NCBI RefSeq assembly: GCF_021347895.1 | Contig: NC_067115.1 | Location: 10,812,064-10,876,063 of the forward strand | Direction: 5' to 3' | DNA from: Acanthochromis polyacanthus | Lineage: Eukaryota > Chordata > Actinopteri > Pomacentridae | DNA: 64,000 nt | Shown here: positions 58,476 through 64,000 of the stretch, piece after piece | How the letters are laid out: each line of letters starts with the position of its first letter | How positions within the stretch are numbered: the stretch's first letter is position 1 | Notes under the pieces: generated by a model | The model's database searches: none | What the model was told of the DNA's origin: nothing | The model's input: the letters and a program-made list of their open reading frames with translations, nothing else | Made by a program: the position numbers and the translations under genes

Positions 58476-61400
58476 ATAACTATGATAGCAAAATAATACC
58501 ACAGAGTATAGTTTACACCTCATTAAGTCTTTGCCATCAAAAGTATGCTCTCTACAAAATAGGAGTAATAATTTATAAAACTGTACTGCAGATTTCTTCC
58601 ATAATGTGCATATTGAATGGTCTGCATTTATACCGCTGCTTCTGCAGCCAGTAAAAGGTTATTACTGTAGGAACTGTGAATACTGTGCTAATTTCTTCAG
58701 CAAATTCATCAATTTTTTTGGCCAGATGTATTTACTTCTAATTCCATAAAAAGCAACTCTGAATGCAAAGTCAAACCAAAGGAACACAGCCTTACCGAAG
58801 GGATATCAAATATCAAATTCATGTTTACGGAGCTGCTGCCAAGAAATACTAGCACAGTATCGTGTGGAGTAGGAACACCATGTTTTTCGTGGTTTCCAAA
58901 TAAAACCCTGCTTTTTGGTCAATGCCAACACGACATTAAGGTTGCTGTGCCCTCGCTACTCAGGGGAAGCGAACACACACTCTCCTGCAGTGACCAAAAA
59001 AAAGACGTTACCATAGTAACAGGGCTGTCTATATGAAACATCCCTGATCTTAATAGTGCATTTCAGTATTTCAGTCAAGGCAACTTGTGCTTTTCATTTA
59101 AACAAATTTTTGATTATATGATACTGAAGTTAACTTTTGGATTTGATGTTTTTATTTTGTTGTTTACACAACAAGTGCCAATACGGATGCAGAACCAAAT
59201 GTCCCTCCTGCTAAAAGAAGATTGAAGCAGGTGATAGCTGGAGACCCAGGCCAGTTTCAGGCATACACAAGCTAAGCAGTCACCTATTGGAGCGACAACA
59301 AAGAAGAGGATGAAATATTTTGTTATTATTACAGACATCCAATCTATTTTTTGAACACTGTCTTTAAAGCCCCATGCATTCCTTCCATTTTAAACAAAAC
59401 ATTGTTCACACTGCACTAGACATCTTATACACCCGATGATATAGAGACCACAGAAAGACTGCAGAAGACACTCTGCTGGAGCAGATGCTTGCTGTCATAT
59501 GGCATGCTGGCTGCCAGTTTCGTGACCCTGCAGTTCATTTTCTCACACCGCTGTGTAAAAATCACACATAATTACCCAGTTGTTTACGTTCTATTATAGT
59601 ATGATTTACACTGCCTCAAATCCCAGCTGGAATATAGATATTACTGTATGCTCGTGTGTGTTGAAAGTCTCTCACTGTTGACTATATAGAAAATCTATTC
59701 GACATTACAGATAATTTGGTACATTTCTCAGATCAGAATTGAAATTCTCAAAACTACTTGTTCAGTCGTCACATCAGTGTGTCACTACTGCACATCAAAA
59801 AAGCAGTTTCTCATTTCTTTGAATAAGATGAAATGCTTTGTTACATCCATGCAAATGATTATTAACAATTTTCTGCTGTTTCCTCCATTATCAGTTTCTT
59901 ATGTCATGTTGATCAAAATGCATTATAAGGCAAGAAAAACTCCGTTGAACATTCAGGCATGAGTTCGTCGTGTAAGTCTTTACATGCGAAAAGGTTGAAC
60001 AAGTTGTCATAATATGTCAAGAATATTTCAACACATTTCCATTAGACTTTTTGTTTCAAATCTGTCCTGAATTGGTAAATTTCTTCCAGGTGAATCTTGA
60101 TTTTCTCTGTGTGTGTAGGGTCAGGGCTTTCTTAAATCGCTCAAAGATGCAAGAGAAGATATTCATGATGTGGATGAGAATTTGTGGCCCAACAGACAGG
60201 AATGTCAGGAGGTGTAGGAAGACTGCACTGTAATTCCTACAGCACTGCATGTATAGTTTTCCCTAAGGAGATTGTCTGTGTTCACATTTCTACTTTGGTT
60301 AATTTTCTTTTTTTCTTTGTGCTCTGCAGCGCTGTCTTCCTTTCTGTATCACAGTGACGTGGTCTGTCAGCAAATTATAATACAAACAGTGAAAGTGTAA
60401 ATGTAAATCATGTCCAGTCTCTTGCAATCAATCTTTCAGATACACTAAGGTGTAACTTACAATTTCCAATAACTGTCATCAAAATTTTAGCCATCCCTCC
60501 AGAGAACACTGTTATAATGACAACATGACTAAGCAATTTGACTGTCTTATCCACAAACAATGACACAAGGACTTGTCATTCTGGTGGCACTGACATGTTC
60601 ATTGGCACAGATATTTAATTTTGAGAGATGAACTAAGGATTTTGAGAAAGAGACTGGCTTTTGCAGGTAATCCATGGTGCTTTGCTATTTGTACGAATTG
60701 TTTTGAGAAATGCACTTACTGTTTTGCAAATGTCGAGGATGATTCTAGAAATGTACCAAAGCGACAGAGGAAAACTGTAGTAGGGAGGCAGGATGTATTT
60801 TTCATGAGATCTTGCACCAGAATTTGCAAACTCAGTCTCAAATGCAGTGAAGTAGACCTCTGAACTGTTTGCATTCAGAACAACTATCGATGCTAGTAAT
60901 ATTTAAGTGATATAATACTGTTTCTGTTTTTTGTACTATGGCCATATACTTAAAGAAGAATTGTGAGAGCAGTATAAATCTTTTCAACCTTTCTTGTCAA
61001 GAGAATGCATTTCCAAACAAATGGAACTATCCTTTCTCAGAAGATAAAATCTCAATAAAATAATATATAGGGGGACGAACCAATAACTTAAAAAAATCTA
61101 CATAAAAGGAAATAAAATTGAATAGTTCGAACAACATTTAAAGTATCTTAAACTCAAATATATTTTGAATAAGCTACAATGCCAAACTTGTACCTTATTG
61201 AATACAAACTGGAAAGATGAAAGCACACCAATGAAAGAGTGAACCAGGCTTTGACTCCTTGCACTTTCATTATTCTTATATATCTTATCATCTTTTTGTC
61301 AAAGTTCCACTGAACAGTTTGTTTCCATTGTAATGTCTCATCTGAGAAAGAACTTGACATTAAGTACAACATTTCTGCACTGGGGGACATCTTTTTTTTT

Positions 61401-62639
61401 TTTTCATTTCAAGGACAAACAACTCAGTTGGATCTTATTTGATCCACAGAATAATACCATACATGTATATTCAAGAAGGCACATGTAAATTGCTTTAAAT
61501 TTCAAACCTCAAAAGTTTAGGAATGTGGAGGGAAATCAGATAAAGTAAATAACCTTCAATGAGCTTAACACTGAGCCTACAGATAACCCCCCCCCCCCCC
61601 CATTTTTTTGCATTTTCTTTCAGTAAAGATTCATCATTTTCACTTTTTTTTTTACCACCCTTTTCTTGCCTCTGTTTCAATGGATTGCTGAGCTCTTTGA
61701 ATGTGTCCCTTTGATGGTCTTTCTTTGAGGTTACTATTTTGATTTTTTTTCCCTCCACTCCGTTGGATTCCGCACACTTGGTTGTTGGTTTCCAGAGGCC
61801 TCGCAATGATAGAGGAAGACAAAGAGTGTTAATAAGGGTGGAGATCTGAGGGCAGTGGAGTGTGTAGTTGGATATTTTGTTGATGCATGGCAGTTTCACC
61901 CTTTGAAATGGGTTCCTCTTCAGTTTCGACTGCTGTGATCCTTTACGCATCCTTCTAACTTCCTCACACAGAAACACAGGGTAAGATTTATGACTAAATA
62001 TATGTCTATATTTTATTCATATAATTGTCTCCATAGCCATCAAATTTTTACCCTCCCTGCTTCCCTTTTTCCTTACAACCGATTCCCATTGAGGGAACAA
62101 ATGTTAGCATGACCTTTAAAATTGATAAAACAGGCCGACTCTGCCAGTTCGTCAGACATGTACTGATTGCCAACTCAAAATCGTTGCTTCCATGAAGGAT
62201 TTACCACAAGATGCTCCCCAACTAGTTGTTTAGTGTACCATTGTTTTTGTTTGCTTGTTTGATTGATTTTCAAAGCATGTAAACTCAGTCTTTTCGTGCA
62301 TAATAGAAAATGCACTAAAGGTGTCCCAAGGGGTTATATATATTTTGCTATCAAATTTTCTTTTCTTTGTTTTTTCCCTAAACAGGTATGCTGCTGTGCA
62401 GCAAGCATTTAGCTCACACCAACTCATTTAATGGAAAATATAAAAATGGAAAACAAAAAAACCCCCACACTCATTCATTTTTTTCCCTTGGGTTTTACTG
62501 CAGTGGCATGTATTCCCCTTTTTATATTCGTGTTCAATTTCAGTTGGACTCTTTCATGTCAAAATGAAAACAAATTACATCACTGCAATGAAACGGCAAT
62601 TAACTGAAAATACAAATGCTAAAATAAGTGACTGTCGAC
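58476..62639. other. Noncoding stretch, mostly unique
   Basis: No gene was recognised. A 160-codon minus-strand frame at 61495-61977 is lysine-rich and runs through the poly-C tract, so it is not trusted. The part at 60440-60860 has a pattern of an old interspersed repeat (CTGGCTTTTGCAGGTAATCC, then AATTGTTTTGAGAAATGCAC and GCAAATGTCGAGGATGATTC), but the family is not identified. Confidence 0.4.
61587..61601. repeat. Poly(C) run
   Basis: Fifteen consecutive C residues, followed by ATTTTTTTG. Such a run is likely to vary in length and to be hard to sequence. Confidence 0.95.
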
Positions 62640-63055
62640 ATATTTACCACTTCAAGTCAGATTTTGCAGATATACCTTTGGCCACAATCACTACATTGAA
62701 CCTGTGTGGATATTGTCTTTAAACCATTTCTGTGAAGCTTTGGTTGTATGCTTCGGTTCAGTGACTTGCTAGAAAACAAATCTTCACCCAAATCACAGTT
62801 CTCTTGCAGACTACATCAGGTTGTTTTCTAGAATTTATCCATACCCTACTGCATTGATTTTTTCCCTCTATTGTTACAAGACTTTCTGAATTTGTTGCTG
62901 AGCAGCATCCTCGCGCCATGATGCTGTCACCACCATGCTTCACAGTGGGCATAATGTCTTAATGATAACGCACAGTCTTTGGTGTCTGCCTAACATAGTG
63001 TCTCTTCTGATGGCTGAAAGGCTGAATTTTGGTCTTATTATATCAAAGAAACTTT
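62640..63055 (-). mobile_element. Tc1-like transposon fragment
   Basis: The minus-strand frame at 62758-62952 begins MPTVKHGGDSIMARGCCSA and continues with the TVKHGG...GCFSA core segment of Tc1 transposases, which lies between the first and second catalytic aspartates. On the plus strand the same part reads CATGATGCTGTCACCACCAT then GCTTCACAGTGGGC. The upstream part continues to about 63050 (TTTTGGTCTTATTATATC), and the left part to 62640. Both ends are lost. It is the fourth full or partial Tc1 transposase found here, and a different lineage from the other three. Confidence 0.8.
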
Positions 63056-64000
63056 AAAGCAGAGTTACAGATGTGCCACAGTCCTTCAAAACCTGACAAC
63101 CAGAAATATTTCAGTGACTATATGGTTATTTTTGCTACACTGGGTTTACTTACATGGGTGAGTGAAAAAGTCAACTTTGTTATTTCAGTAAAAAAAAATC
63201 ATAGGTTACAAAGTGTCTTTCAATCAAAACAGTCATTGATCTATACAAACAATTACAACTCTCTCTGTCTTTATATAGAAACTTACTAAACCCCTCTTCA
63301 CTCCTTGAAAGATGTTTTGAATTCAGCACTGACAAAGGCCTCTTTTCTCTGGGAACATTGTACAATCAGTTCTTGGTCATGTTATCATTCAATTTCTTGT
63401 GGCATGACTCAAGATTTGATGAAATCCTTGAAACACAGGGCACATTCTGCATATTGACATTTCCTTTGTTATCTATATTCTGATACAAATTCTACTTTTC
63501 AGTGAGACCAATTATTCTTTTGTAAGCATACTTTTAAGAATGATTCTCTTCCTCACATCGTAAATTGAAGGCCTCAGAACCCTCTGCAGCTGAATGAAAT
63601 GTCAAGGTTTCCATAATTAAGCTCGGACCACACTGCACCAATAGTTTAGTGTTGTACTTCAAAACTAACTAAATACAGCGGAAGGCTTTAAGTGTGTCAC
63701 TGTCACATTTCAACAGAGGCTGAATGACACACACCAACCAAACACCTTGTGCTTTGTCAGGGCTTTTTGTCATTACCACACTGAATTCCCTGAGAGCTCT
63801 TTAGCATCAAATTAGTCCAATAACAAAAAAAAAGAAGGTTCACTGAACAGTGATAAAAAAAGTCAAGAAAAGAAAGACTTTCACAAAATGTGGCAGGACC
63901 CCCACCCAAGTCTCAACCTAAGCCTCTGCCTAGGTCCCTCTCCCCACTCCCCCTGCTGTCTGTCGTCCTGCATTTATGCAGTGTTCCTGATGATTGCAGG
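63056..64000. other. Noncoding stretch, no gene seen
   Basis: AT-rich unique sequence. The last 100 bases are C-rich (CCCCACCCAAGTCTCAACC, then CCCCACTCCCCCTGC) and end with a CTGCATTTATGCAG palindrome, without a gene being apparent. Confidence 0.45.

Noticed and set aside
61495..61977. 160-codon open frame on the minus strand, longest in the window
   Set aside because: Lysine-rich, includes a run of glycines encoded by a 15-base poly-C tract, has no recognisable domain, and lies in AT-rich DNA where such a length can arise by chance.

Overview
The window looks like nuclear DNA from a ray-finned fish, most likely a percomorph teleost. The reasons are several old Tc1/mariner transposons of typically piscine sequence, a tRNA-derived SINE of the percomorph type, L2/Rex-like LINE fragments, GGAT-tailed retroposons, a gypsy-like LTR and many CA/GT, ATCT and GGAT microsatellites. 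There are no bacterial features such as operons or ribosome binding sites. The base composition is AT-rich and CpG-poor, broken by a few CpG-dense islands that coincide with repeats.

No host protein-coding gene, tRNA, rRNA or CRISPR array could be supported. The longest open frame is about 160 codons and is low-complexity. Every frame with recognisable protein similarity belongs to a mobile element, and nearly all carry stops or frameshifts. The window is therefore best read as an intergenic gene desert or the inside of very long introns. Isolated host exons too short to recognise cannot be excluded.

Layout: 1-2.6 kb holds nothing recognisable. A Tc1 remnant lies at 2.6-3.5 kb, a GGAT-family retroposon piece at 5.4 kb and two pieces of one Tc1/mariner-like family at 5.8-6.1 and 7.3-7.5 kb. 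7.5-18.8 kb is mostly unique sequence with microsatellites and one LINE-like 3' end. A CpG-dense island sits at 18.9-19.3 kb. At 21.3-24.5 kb a Tc1, a SINE, a second Tc1 and a LINE tail are packed together. 24.5-31.2 kb is mostly unique. 31.2-34.9 kb is a cluster of interspersed repeats. At 40.6-42.7 kb there is a composite element with a five-copy tandem array of about 141 bp, a hAT-type MITE inserted in the fifth copy, and a nested-hairpin 3' end. A 337-bp inverted-repeat element with a 9-bp target duplication is at 44.5 kb and a solo LTR at 47.2-48.0 kb. An L2-like LINE and a retroposon with a perfect 13-bp target duplication lie at 49.0-50.1 kb. Tc1 remnants follow at 57.5-58.5 and 62.6-63.0 kb.

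Nothing here works as a gene set. The biology visible is a record of successive transposon insertions, with some CpG-dense or repeat-poor stretches that could be regulatory. Family names come from recognising sequence patterns, not from a database search.
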